A DNA stretch of 64,000 nucleotides. It comes from a virus. The translations under genes were made by a program, and so were the position numbers. Shown here one piece after another: positions 1 through 8,452 of this stretch. The stretch is taken from positions 62,001-126,000 of the IMG/VR virus record IMGVR_UViG_3300035181_001055; one strand, given 5' to 3'. Under the pieces are notes generated by a model, which saw only the letters and a list, made by a program, of their open reading frames with translations, was not told the DNA's origin and made no database searches. The first letter of the stretch is position 1. Each line of letters opens with the position of its first letter.

Positions 1-374
1 GCTCCCGTTACCTCGAATGCGCACCAACGCATTCATCGCCTGTGATTCATGATCGACATTCGTTTTGAACGCATGCCTACTGATGAATCCTGCCGTCTCA
101 ATGTTCTTGACTTTTGCGGATCAGTCTTGAGCATCTACCAGCAAATGCTGTCGGCACCTTTGTCGCCCGTATGGGCCAAGATAAGTAGCAAGAACCAGTA
201 CTACACTACTTACCTACCGCTTTCTGTCAACAACTGATAACCGTGGTCGTTGATCGCTTAGCTGCTGCCTTAGGCTTACTTGCGGTCTCCCTAATAGGCT
301 TGTGACTTGAGGGAGTATCACTTAAGCATGATGATCGTACGCGCGTGCGCGCGACTGGTTTGTATCTTCTTCAT
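1..374 (-). other. Leftward-transcribed region without a recognisable gene
   Basis: No open frame on either strand has a convincing ribosome site or protein signature. A perfect consensus leftward promoter lies immediately to the right, so the minus strand should be transcribed from about position 368. The minus strand shows several short inverted repeats: CTCCCT with AGGGAG, TAAGTAG with CTACTTA, and GCCC-ATAC-GGGC. These would suit a structured RNA, but I recognise no RNA family and see no tRNA T-loop. Base composition looks more GC-rich than the neighbouring genes. It could be the start of a leftward RNA or small-gene operon that continues beyond the window edge. Confidence 0.4.
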
Positions 375-403
375 ATTATATTGACATCTCTCCGCGATGT
401 CAA
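375..403 (-). promoter_or_regulatory. Consensus leftward sigma70-type promoter
   Basis: On the minus strand TTGACA (403-398) is followed after exactly 17 bp by TATAAT (380-375). This is the same grammar as the ten forward promoters in the window. It would drive transcription away from the terminase gene. The -35 box forms one arm of the hairpin at 381-403. Confidence 0.7.
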
Positions 404-413
404 CCTTTTTTTT
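381..413 (+). terminator. Hairpin with T-run upstream of terminase
   Basis: An 8-bp perfect stem (TTGACATC / GATGTCAA, 7-nt loop) is followed by CC and eight T residues, as in an intrinsic terminator for rightward transcripts. The same bases carry the -35 box of a leftward promoter, so one arm may serve two purposes. Confidence 0.55.
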
Positions 414-421
414 GCGTCACT

Positions 422-429
422 TATAAATA
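422..429 (+). promoter_or_regulatory. T4-type late promoter (TATAAATA)
   Basis: An exact match to the T4 late promoter core, 22 bp before the terminase start. The phage encodes the matching late sigma factor gp55 and coactivator gp33. Confidence 0.75.
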
Positions 430-450
430 CGAAAGTGTTTAACAATTTTC

Positions 451-2076
451 GTGATCACGATGGCCGCTGTTTCTGATGTTCAGATTGATAGGACAGATCT
501 ATGTTATAACGGGAATATCAAACTAAAGAAATCTGGTGTTAGCATCCCGTTCACGCAAGAACAAGTCGAAGAATATATCCGTTGCAAACGTGATATTGTA
601 TATTTCATCAAGAATTATGTCAAGATCGTTTCTCTTGATCATGGACTAGTTCCGTTTGAATTGTATGATTTTCAAGAGGAAATGGTCAACACATTTCGAG
701 ATAATCGTTATGTGATTTGTTTGCTTGCTCGACAGATGGGTAAAACGACAACGGTTGCTGCTTACTTGCTGTATGAGGCCATTTTCAAGAAAAATATGCG
801 AATGGCGGTTTTAGCTAACAAAGGCGACACTGCTATAGAAATTCTCGATCGAATAAAGAAGATGTTTGAAGAACTGCCGTGGTTCTTAAAGCCAGGAGTT
901 CAAGAATGGAATAAGAAATCGATTGAATTGAGTAATGGTTCGAAAATCATTTCTGCCGCAACAAGCTCAAGCTCCATTCGCGGTCAATCGATGAACATCA
1001 TATATCTCGATGAGCTTGCGTTCATTCAAAATGACGTCGAGTTCTTTGCTTCAACATACCCTGTCATTTCTTCAGGTAAGACGACTAAGGTTCTTATCAC
1101 ATCTACGCCTAACGGCATGAACCTTTTCTACAAGTTATGGGCTGACGCTGAAGCTGGTCGAAATAGTTTTGTTCCTAGGAAGTACTCTTGGCGTTACCAT
1201 CCGCATAGAGATGAAAAATGGAAAGAAGAAACGCTCAGAAACATTTCTCAGAAACAATTTGATCAAGAATATGAGCTGGAATTTTTTGGCAGCTCGGATA
1301 CACTTATAAGTGGCAACAAACTTCAGCAATTAACATTCATCGATCCTATTAAAACTGATACTATATTCAATGTTTATGAAGAGCCTGTTGAAGGGAAGAG
1401 TTATGTAGTGACAATTGATGTTTCTGAAGGGATTGGGAAAGACTATAGCGTAATCAATGTTTTCGACATTTCAATTCAGCCTTACAAGCAAGTCGCCGTT
1501 TACCGAAACAATATCATACCACCTTTGATGCTCGTTGATGTGGCGTATAAAATTTTGACTATGTATAATGAAGCTTATTGCATAGTTGAGTCGAATAGTA
1601 TCGGCAAAATTGTTGCTGACGGTCTTTACTTCGACCTAGAGTATGAGAATATGCTCACGTCAAAAGCAAAAGACGGAGAGAATGTGGTAAGCATCAGCGG
1701 AGAAGTTGTTGGGTTGAGGCAAACTAAAAAAACGAAGTTGATTGGTTGTAGTGCATTGAAAACTATGATTGAAAGCGGCACATTAGTAGTTACTGACTTC
1801 ATGACTGTGCAAGAACTTAGCACATTTGTTAAGCGTCATCATACATATCAAGCTGAGGACGGCAAAACAGATGACATAGTCATGACTTTGGTTTCGTTTT
1901 GCTGGTTCACCACTCAACCGTATTTCGAAGAACTGACTGATGTTAACGTTCGAGCTCTTATAAAGAGCAATTATATGAAAATGGAAGAAAACAATCATCT
2001 TATTTTCGGATTCTATGATGATGGGATTGATTACAATGATGGCGTGATCGAAGATCCTACGCTTTGGAAGAGTTGA
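451..2076 (+). CDS. 17: Terminase large subunit (T4 gp17-like)
   Basis: DNA-packaging motor ATPase and nuclease that cuts concatemeric DNA and pumps it through the portal. The N-terminal ATPase half has a Walker A-like ARQMGKTT at about residues 93-100 and Walker B IIYLDE at about 183-188. The RNase H-like nuclease half has a first acidic motif, TIDVSEG, near residue 322. At 541 residues it is slightly shorter than T4 gp17. The reading frame opens at GTG 451 with an in-frame ATG at 460; neither has a clear Shine-Dalgarno site, so the exact start is uncertain. A late promoter lies just upstream. No small terminase subunit precedes it here. Confidence 0.96.
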   Translation: MITMAAVSDVQIDRTDLCYNGNIKLKKSGVSIPFTQEQVEEYIRCKRDIVYFIKNYVKIVSLDHGLVPFELYDFQEEMVNTFRDNRYVICLLARQMGKTTTVAAYLLYEAIFKKNMRMAVLANKGDTAIEILDRIKKMFEELPWFLKPGVQEWNKKSIELSNGSKIISAATSSSSIRGQSMNIIYLDELAFIQNDVEFFASTYPVISSGKTTKVLITSTPNGMNLFYKLWADAEAGRNSFVPRKYSWRYHPHRDEKWKEETLRNISQKQFDQEYELEFFGSSDTLISGNKLQQLTFIDPIKTDTIFNVYEEPVEGKSYVVTIDVSEGIGKDYSVINVFDISIQPYKQVAVYRNNIIPPLMLVDVAYKILTMYNEAYCIVESNSIGKIVADGLYFDLEYENMLTSKAKDGENVVSISGEVVGLRQTKKTKLIGCSALKTMIESGTLVVTDFMTVQELSTFVKRHHTYQAEDGKTDDIVMTLVSFCWFTTQPYFEELTDVNVRALIKSNYMKMEENNHLIFGFYDDGIDYNDGVIEDPTLWKS

Positions 2077-2092
2077 TTTGAATGCTTTTTTG

Positions 2093-2100
2093 TATAAATA
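2093..2100 (+). promoter_or_regulatory. T4-type late promoter (TATAAATA)
   Basis: Exact late-promoter core in the gap between terminase and tail sheath, 46 bp before the sheath start codon. Confidence 0.8.
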
Positions 2101-2146
2101 AATTTGACACTTTCTGGTGAAAGAGAAACAACCCTAGGAGATTTAT

Positions 2147-4117
2147 ATGTCATCTATAACTCAACTTAGTCCAGGGGTAGCCTCAAGAGAAATTGACCTG
2201 ACTAACTTCGTGCCTAATGCCGGCATGAGCGGCGGTGCATTTGTGGGTCAATTCGTATGGGGTCCAGTGCTTAAGTATACGGTTATCAACAATGTCAATG
2301 AGCTTGCTAGTGTTTTCGGTAAGCCTACTGAAGATAACTATATTGATTGGTATACGGCGAGCAACTTCCTGGCTTATACAAGCAATCTAAATGTTATTCG
2401 CGTGGTTGATGAAGCCTCTGCGAAAAATGCAACCGCCGATGGCCTTGGCCTCTTGATTAAGAATGACGATCATTTCCATATCATTTTCGGCACAAATACG
2501 TCTGCTCAGTTTGCAGCTCGCTGTCCTGGATTGATTGGGAATAGTTTGAAAGTGAGCATTGCTGATTCTGCTACTTTTAACGCGTGGGATTACAAAGACC
2601 AATTTGATTTCGCTCCTGGAACGAGTGAATTCGCAACCGCCGTCGGGGCATCGAATGATGAAGTTCACGTCGTTGTTGTTGATGAAGATGGGTTGTTTAC
2701 AGGCGTTCCTGGGGCAATTCTCGAGAAATATGCTTTTTTGAGCAAAGCAAGCGACGCTAAGCAGTTGGATGGCGCCCCCGCTTTCTACGGAAATGTTCTT
2801 AATAATCAGAGCAATTACGTGTATTATCTAGGAGCTCCTTCCGATTCTGATTTGGTTGCAAATAATTATGTTTCTGCTGTCAACGTAACAAATGGCGGTT
2901 CTGGCTATACTACAGCCACTGTTACTTTCAGCGCAGCTCCTGCTGGAGGCACAACTGCAACAGGCACTGCTGTTATAACTGGCGGAGCTATTACAGGAAT
3001 CACAATCACCAATCCTGGCGCTGGGTATGTTTCAGCTCCATCAGTGACTATTTCTGGTGATGGGACTGGCGCGACAGCAACTGCAGTTGTCTCCGATATT
3101 GCTTTTGATAATTGGGCTCAGACAGCGTTATCTGATAGCGGACAGCCTCGAAAATTTGCTAGTTTGAACGGCCAGTTCAGTAAGAGTTTGGCTGGTGGAT
3201 CGAATGGTGTTGCTCCGACAAGTGGTCAAATTACCACAGGTTGGGATATGTTCCGCAATTCTGAAGAAGTGGACGTTTCTCTTCTTTTCTTGGGAGCTGC
3301 TGGCGGCCCTTCTTCTAGCACGGCTGTTATTCAGCATGTCATCGACAACATTGCCGAAGTTAGAAAAGATTGCGTTGTATTCTTCAGCCCCGATTTGCAG
3401 GATGTATTGAATCACACTCAAACTGATTCAACTACTAATGTTGTTGCCAAGAGAAATGCTATTGCTAGAAGTACTAGCTATGCTGTTATGGATAGCGGGT
3501 GGAAGCTCCAGTATGATGTTTTTGCCGATAAGTATCGTTGGATTCCTTTGAATGGGGATATCGCAGGTCTTTGCGCTGGAACTGACAAGAGCTATGACCC
3601 CTGGTGGAGTCCTGCTGGTTTCAACCGCGGCAAAATCAAGAATGTTGTTAGCCTCGCTTTCAATCCGAATAAGGCGTCGCGCGATGAGCTGTATAAGAGC
3701 AATGTTAACCCTGTCGTGACATTCACTGGTGACGGCACTGTTCTCTACGGCGACAAAACTCTTCAATCTAAAGCTAGTGCTTTTAGCTATATCAATATCC
3801 GTCGTCTGTTCATTGTTCTTGAGAAGTCAATTTCTACAGCTGCCAAGTACCAGCTGTTTGAGTTCAATGACCAGTACACTCGAGCACAATTTAAGAACAT
3901 GGTTGAGCCTTTCTTGCGTGAAGTTAAAGGACGCCGCGGGATTTATGATTTCAAGGTTGTATGCGATGAAACGAATAATACTAGCGATGTTATTGATAGA
4001 GGCGAATTCGTTGCTAGCATTTTCGTTAAACCAGCGCGTAGTATCAATTTCATCACTCTCAACTTTGTTGCTGTTCGCACTGGCGTTGATTTCAATGAAG
4101 TTGTCGGTTCAGTTTAA
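2147..4117 (+). CDS. 18: Tail sheath protein (T4 gp18-like)
   Basis: Contractile tail sheath subunit; polymerises around the tail tube and contracts on infection. It begins MSSITQLSPGVASREIDLT, typical of the family, and its C-terminal part has the conserved sheath core with RRLFIVLEKSI and the end VAVRTGVDFNEVVGS. At 656 residues it is close to T4 gp18. Around residues 245-315 there is a glycine-rich beta-repeat insertion (NGGSGYT, PGAGYVSAPSVTISGDGTGA), probably a surface-exposed domain. A good ribosome site (CTAGGAG) precedes the ATG. It is transcribed with gp19 from a late promoter. Confidence 0.96.
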   Translation: MSSITQLSPGVASREIDLTNFVPNAGMSGGAFVGQFVWGPVLKYTVINNVNELASVFGKPTEDNYIDWYTASNFLAYTSNLNVIRVVDEASAKNATADGLGLLIKNDDHFHIIFGTNTSAQFAARCPGLIGNSLKVSIADSATFNAWDYKDQFDFAPGTSEFATAVGASNDEVHVVVVDEDGLFTGVPGAILEKYAFLSKASDAKQLDGAPAFYGNVLNNQSNYVYYLGAPSDSDLVANNYVSAVNVTNGGSGYTTATVTFSAAPAGGTTATGTAVITGGAITGITITNPGAGYVSAPSVTISGDGTGATATAVVSDIAFDNWAQTALSDSGQPRKFASLNGQFSKSLAGGSNGVAPTSGQITTGWDMFRNSEEVDVSLLFLGAAGGPSSSTAVIQHVIDNIAEVRKDCVVFFSPDLQDVLNHTQTDSTTNVVAKRNAIARSTSYAVMDSGWKLQYDVFADKYRWIPLNGDIAGLCAGTDKSYDPWWSPAGFNRGKIKNVVSLAFNPNKASRDELYKSNVNPVVTFTGDGTVLYGDKTLQSKASAFSYINIRRLFIVLEKSISTAAKYQLFEFNDQYTRAQFKNMVEPFLREVKGRRGIYDFKVVCDETNNTSDVIDRGEFVASIFVKPARSINFITLNFVAVRTGVDFNEVVGSV

Positions 4118-4130
4118 TTAGGAGTCGAAT

Positions 4131-4673
4131 ATGCCAGATCCAAGTATAAATTCGTTCATTGCGAACTTTCAGGGCGGTGGCGCTCGTCCAAATCGCTATG
4201 AAGTCATTCTAACATTCCCTGCATTGGTGGCGAATCCGTTTGCTACAACGAAGGCTAGTTACACATGCAAAGCCTCTTCAATTCCATCTAGCAACATGGG
4301 CGCGGTTGATGTTCCATATATGGGCCGAGCAGTGAAAGTTGCAGGCGATAAAACTTTTGACGACTGGAACGTTACTATCATCAACGACTCTGATTTCAGC
4401 GTCAGAGATACATTTGAACGATGGGTTGATAGAATCCTAGGTCATGACCGCAATGTCGCTGAAAGCGGATGGGAAAATCCATCAAATTACTATGCTAACG
4501 CAGTAGTTCGTCAACTTGGTCGTGAAAATCAAGTCTTGAAGGAGTATACTGTTGAGGGGATATTCCCGACGCAAGTTGGGGATATTCAACTAGGTTACGA
4601 CCAGAATGACCAAGTTGAAGAATTCCAGGTGACTTTTGCAGTTAATTACTGGTCTGCTGCAACCACCACTTGA
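4131..4673 (+). CDS. 19: Tail tube protein (T4 gp19-like)
   Basis: Tail tube monomer that stacks as hexameric rings inside the sheath. The 180-residue length and order directly after the sheath are as in T4. Family features are FIANFQGGGARPNRYEVILTF at the N-terminus, the KASSIPSSNMGAVDVPYMGR segment and the C-terminal strand IQLGYDQNDQVEEFQVTFAV. It is followed by a strong hairpin terminator, so sheath and tube form a two-gene late unit. Confidence 0.95.
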   Translation: MPDPSINSFIANFQGGGARPNRYEVILTFPALVANPFATTKASYTCKASSIPSSNMGAVDVPYMGRAVKVAGDKTFDDWNVTIINDSDFSVRDTFERWVDRILGHDRNVAESGWENPSNYYANAVVRQLGRENQVLKEYTVEGIFPTQVGDIQLGYDQNDQVEEFQVTFAVNYWSAATTT

Positions 4674-4679
4674 TTAAAT

Positions 4680-4709
4680 AAAAGAGAGGAGATGCATCTC
4701 CTCTCTTTT
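4680..4709 (+). terminator. Terminator after tail tube gene
   Basis: A perfect 13-bp stem (AAAAGAGAGGAGA pairing with TCTCCTCTCTTTT) with a four-base TGCA loop, ending in T residues, 7 bp after the gp19 stop codon. Confidence 0.8.
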
Positions 4710-4746
4710 AAGTTCTAAGCGCGAAATTTATTCTGAGGAATAGTTG

Positions 4747-6327
4747 ATGAATATTTTTGGTTACACAATCACAAAAAACAAAAAGATTGGTAAGCTTGAA
4801 GCATTCCAAATAGAATCTGATCCGTCTTCGGAGGTTCTTGGCGCCAATGCAGCAGGCGTAATGTTATATAACTATGATCTCGTCACTGTTCCTGAGAATG
4901 AGGCTGAATTAATTAGAACATATCGTCGCATTGCGATGAGTCCTGATGTTGATTTGGCTCTGACAGAAATTAGAAATGAAATCTTTATTTTTGACGTGAC
5001 TGGACGTCGCGCTATTGATTTGGGGTTCACTAATGATTCTAAATTGAGCGAATCTGTTAAAAGTAAAATTGTAGAAGAGTTTGTTAATTTATATAGTATT
5101 ATTGATTTCAATAATAGTGGCCTTTCTTTGTTCATGGATTGGTATATTGATGGTAAGATGTTCTTGCATAAAGTTATTGATACTTCTAAGCCGAAAGAAG
5201 GGATTAAGAAAATCATCCCTATTGATCCTTTGAAGATCAAGAAAATAAGAGAAGTGCCAATTCCTGACGCCAATGGCATTTATAACGCGGCTGATGTTGT
5301 TGAATACTACATATACGTTGACACACCTGACGGAATAGGAAAAGCGTCATATGCAGAAATTAATCGTGGATTGAAGATAAATCCCGACGCAATTTCTTAT
5401 TCTGATAGTGGGATCTACGATAAGAATTCAAATACCGTTCTGGGTCATCTCTACAAAGCTATTGTCCCGTTCAATAATTTGCGTTTGATGGAAGATAGTT
5501 TGATTGTTTATCGCGTGAGCAGAGCGCCCGAAAGAAGAGTAATTTATGTTGACGTTGGTAGTCTTCCTAAGAATAAAGCTGAGCAGTACATGCGTGATTT
5601 GATGAATCGCTTTAAGAATAAGCTCGTTTATGATAGCAGAACAGGCAGCATAGTTGACAGAAAAAATATTCTAAGCATGATCGAGGACTACTGGCTTCCT
5701 CGTCGTGACGGCGGAAGAGGCACCGAAATTACAACTCTTCCTGGCGGAGAAAATCTTGGTATAGTTGATGACGTTACATATTTTAGAAATAAGCTGTATC
5801 AGAGTTTGAATGTGCCTGTAAGTCGATTCCAAGATGACCCTCCTGTATTTTCTTTTGGTAAGGGCACTGAAATAAATCGAGACGAATATCGATTCAAGAA
5901 ATTTATTGATCGTTTGCGTCAAAGATTTATGTTCTTGTTTGAGGATTTGCTTAAGACGCAGTTGCTTCTAAAGAATGTTATCACTGAGAAGGACTGGGAT
6001 GCAATTCGTCGTAGTTTGCAATGGGAATATGCTGAAGATAATAACTTTGTTGAATACAAAGAGAGCGAGATACTAAATAATAGAATAAACACTTTAACTC
6101 AGATTGATCCTTTCGTAGGCAAGTACTTCACGAAAGATTGGGTTCTGAGGAATGTGCTTAAATTCAGCGATGAAGAAGCTAAACAGGTTAATAAAGAGTT
6201 TCCGTCCGATCAGGAGTCGCCTGATTCTGATAGACCCGAAAATTTTAGAAAGTCTGATGATTCTGAAGACTTAGGAGATTCTGAAAACGATAACTTTCCT
6301 GAGAAACAGAATAAAGAATGGCAATAA
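4747..6327 (+). CDS. 20: Portal vertex protein (T4 gp20-like)
   Basis: Dodecameric portal at the capsid vertex, through which DNA is packaged and ejected. The sequence has family landmarks such as YRRIAMSPDVDLALTEIRNE near the N-terminus, SRAPERRVIYVDVGSLPK in the middle and RDGGRGTEITTLPGGENLG after it. I place the start at ATG 4747, 8 bases after GAGGA, rather than the in-frame TTG at 4744. The C-terminal about 45 residues are very acidic and serine-rich, as in other T4-like portals. It is followed closely by the prohead core and protease genes. Confidence 0.96.
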   Translation: MNIFGYTITKNKKIGKLEAFQIESDPSSEVLGANAAGVMLYNYDLVTVPENEAELIRTYRRIAMSPDVDLALTEIRNEIFIFDVTGRRAIDLGFTNDSKLSESVKSKIVEEFVNLYSIIDFNNSGLSLFMDWYIDGKMFLHKVIDTSKPKEGIKKIIPIDPLKIKKIREVPIPDANGIYNAADVVEYYIYVDTPDGIGKASYAEINRGLKINPDAISYSDSGIYDKNSNTVLGHLYKAIVPFNNLRLMEDSLIVYRVSRAPERRVIYVDVGSLPKNKAEQYMRDLMNRFKNKLVYDSRTGSIVDRKNILSMIEDYWLPRRDGGRGTEITTLPGGENLGIVDDVTYFRNKLYQSLNVPVSRFQDDPPVFSFGKGTEINRDEYRFKKFIDRLRQRFMFLFEDLLKTQLLLKNVITEKDWDAIRRSLQWEYAEDNNFVEYKESEILNNRINTLTQIDPFVGKYFTKDWVLRNVLKFSDEEAKQVNKEFPSDQESPDSDRPENFRKSDDSEDLGDSENDNFPEKQNKEWQ

Positions 6328-6339
6328 GGAGAAAATGAC

Positions 6340-6990
6340 GTGGAAAAGAAAGATTTTGTAAAACAAGTTTCTAATAGTCTTATGCAAAATAATCCACTAG
6401 GATTTCATAAGATTGTTTCGAAGCGTTTGAAAGAACTGTTCAAGCAAAGAATGACACGTCTTGCTGAGGATTTCTCTAGCCAAGAAGTTGAAGCTGTGAC
6501 AAAAATCGAAAATGCTGCCAAGAGTTTTGGCGGAGATTCTGTTTATGATAACGGAGTTTTGATTGTCACATTGAGAGGCAAGCAAAGCGCCATGGGGTTT
6601 AGTGATTGGCTCGATGAATGCGAGTATGTAGATAGTTACGAAGCAGAAATTATAAGCAAATCTCCTTTGGATAAGTATTCTGAACAAGGTGAGGTTGACC
6701 TCGACTTCACTACCGATGAACAGACATTTGAATTCACGGTTTATCTTGAACCTGAATTGGTTCAATTTGAATTTGGCTATGATGAGCAAGAAATTGGGGA
6801 AAGTGCAAATGAAGAAAGCGAAAAAATGAAATGTGAGAAAGGATTTGTTTGGAATTCAAAATCCAAATCGTGTGAAAAGATTACTGAAGGTAGGCTGTCT
6901 ATTATTCGAAAGGCAGTTCGAGAGTCTTTGATGAAGAAGAGGAAAGACAAGGGCTATGTTTTCAGAGCTCGTGTTGTTAAAAAGAAGTAA
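6340..6990 (+). CDS. Putative prohead core protein (gp67/gp68 position)
   Basis: A 216-residue protein encoded between portal and protease, where T4 carries the small prohead core genes 67 and 68. A GTG start at 6340 is preceded by AAGGAG; an out-of-frame ATG at 6335 stops after eight codons. The N-terminal half is helical and basic, the middle is acidic (GEVDLDFTTDEQTFEF) and the tail is strongly basic (MKKRKDKGYVFRARVVKKK). A CEKGFVWNSKSKSC segment with two cysteines precedes the tail. The functional call rests mainly on position; sequence homology to gp68 is not obvious to me. Confidence 0.6.
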   Translation: MEKKDFVKQVSNSLMQNNPLGFHKIVSKRLKELFKQRMTRLAEDFSSQEVEAVTKIENAAKSFGGDSVYDNGVLIVTLRGKQSAMGFSDWLDECEYVDSYEAEIISKSPLDKYSEQGEVDLDFTTDEQTFEFTVYLEPELVQFEFGYDEQEIGESANEESEKMKCEKGFVWNSKSKSCEKITEGRLSIIRKAVRESLMKKRKDKGYVFRARVVKKK

Positions 6991-7015
6991 GCCTAGATAT
7001 TTTTAAGGTTTAGAA

Positions 7016-7669
7016 ATGAAACTACTAGTCGAACTAAATGACAATATCGACGTTCAAGTTATAACTGAAGGCGTCGGAGAAAATAAGCAGTATTACATTG
7101 AAGGCGTTTTTCTTCAAGGTAATATTAAGAATAAGAACGGCAGAATTTACCCTCGTGATGTTCTGCAGAATGAGACGAGAAGATATATTGATGAGTATGT
7201 GAAAACAAATAGAGCTCTGGGCGAATTAGGCCATCCGACGAATCCGAGCATCAATTTAGACCGTGTCTCGCACAAAATAATTAGCTTGAAAGAAGATGGT
7301 GATAATATTGTTGGTCGAGCAAAAATTATGGACACTCCTTTCGGCAAGATAGTGAAGAGTTTGATGGATGAAGGCGTCACTCTAGGCGTTAGCAGTCGAG
7401 GGCTTGGCAGTCTTCAGGAGAAAAATGGCGCTAAAGTTGTTTGTGATGATTTTCATCTCGTCACGGCAGCTGATATAGTTGCTGATCCATCTGCGCCAGA
7501 TGCGCTTGTAACTAATATCATGGAAAATAAAGAATGGGCATGGGAAAATGGTAAATTGGTTGAGCGTGAAGTTGAAATTAAAAAAGTTATAAATACTAGT
7601 GCTAGAAAGAAAAAACTGAATGAAGAAAATCTTATAAAGATTTTCGAATACATTCTGTCACAGGTTTAA
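7016..7669 (+). CDS. 21: Prohead protease (T4 gp21-like)
   Basis: Serine protease that processes the scaffold, capsid and packaged internal proteins during head maturation. Catalytic landmarks are the histidine in GELGHPTNPS (about residue 73) and the serine in LGVSSRGLGS (about residue 128), with the conserved FHLVTAADIVADPSAPDA following. T4 gp21 cuts after L/I-x-E, and this motif is present in the capsid protein and several putative cargo proteins in this window. Length (217 residues) matches the family. Scaffold gp22 follows 9 bp later. Confidence 0.95.
   Translation: MKLLVELNDNIDVQVITEGVGENKQYYIEGVFLQGNIKNKNGRIYPRDVLQNETRRYIDEYVKTNRALGELGHPTNPSINLDRVSHKIISLKEDGDNIVGRAKIMDTPFGKIVKSLMDEGVTLGVSSRGLGSLQEKNGAKVVCDDFHLVTAADIVADPSAPDALVTNIMENKEWAWENGKLVEREVEIKKVINTSARKKKLNEENLIKIFEYILSQV
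7588..7595 (+). promoter_or_regulatory. Possible late promoter before scaffold gene
   Basis: Exact TATAAATA inside the 3' end of the protease gene, 84 bp before the scaffold start. It could give extra scaffold transcription, but it is inside a coding sequence and may be chance. Confidence 0.4.
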
Positions 7670-7678
7670 GGGGATGAT

Positions 7679-8407
7679 ATGAACATCACGAAAGAATTGA
7701 AAAGACATCTTGCAGGAGTCAATCTCTCTGAAGATACTTTGATTAAGCTCAAACTTATGATTGAGCGAGAAATCAAAGCTAGAACTAAATCATTGCGTGA
7801 AGAGATTGCGTCTACTAAGAGAGATCACAATCTTCAAATTAAGAGGATTAAGGCTAAAGCTGATGAGTATGGTCAATATATTGTGAATGAAATGGCTGAT
7901 AAAGTTGATGCCTATTCTGTATATGTGGTTGAGCAGTTCATTAAAGATAATAAAGAATCATTGGTTGAGCATAAAGAATATGTTCGAATGAAAAAGGTTT
8001 TTGACCGCGTTAAGCGTTCGTTTGAAGACGGCTTGTTTAAGCTCGATGAATCGTCTGCTCTAACAAAAATTCAAAATAAACTCGATGAGAGCACGAAAGC
8101 GTATAATAAGTTGTTTGAGGAATCCGTTGCTCTTAAGAAGAAGCTCGAAGAGCAGCAGTATGCTATTGTTTTTGAGAACCTGACAAAAGATCTCGCTGAC
8201 ACGCAACGCGAAAAGGTGTCGAAGCTCATTGAGAATGTTAGCTTCGCATCAGTGAATGAGTTTAAGCGTGGGGTTGAATTGATGATTGAAGAAATCGTCG
8301 CTAGCTCCAAGTCTGAAAAATTGAATGAGGTAGGGTCTAAAGATCCTAAGAAGGGCAAGCCTGTGCCTCAAAATGATAAGATGACTCAATATCTGAGTCA
8401 CCTTTGA
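7679..8407 (+). CDS. 22: Prohead scaffold protein (T4 gp22-like)
   Basis: Internal scaffold of the prohead, degraded by gp21 before packaging. The 242-residue protein is almost entirely charged helix and likely coiled coil, with a short C-terminal basic and polar tail (SKDPKKGKPVPQNDKMTQYL). It lies between protease and major capsid protein exactly as in T4. A GGGGATGAT ribosome site precedes the ATG. Confidence 0.9.
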   Translation: MNITKELKRHLAGVNLSEDTLIKLKLMIEREIKARTKSLREEIASTKRDHNLQIKRIKAKADEYGQYIVNEMADKVDAYSVYVVEQFIKDNKESLVEHKEYVRMKKVFDRVKRSFEDGLFKLDESSALTKIQNKLDESTKAYNKLFEESVALKKKLEEQQYAIVFENLTKDLADTQREKVSKLIENVSFASVNEFKRGVELMIEEIVASSKSEKLNEVGSKDPKKGKPVPQNDKMTQYLSHL

Positions 8408-8415
8408 TATAAATA
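8408..8415 (+). promoter_or_regulatory. T4-type late promoter (TATAAATA)
   Basis: Exact core sequence immediately after the scaffold stop, 38 bp before the major capsid start codon. Confidence 0.8.
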
Positions 8416-8452
8416 AATTTTGTTAAACCCTACCGAATTAAAGGAGAAGTAT

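Noticed and set aside
49-237. 62-residue forward ORF at the left edge
   Set aside because: No ribosome site, no family pattern, and it opposes the consensus leftward promoter at 375-403.
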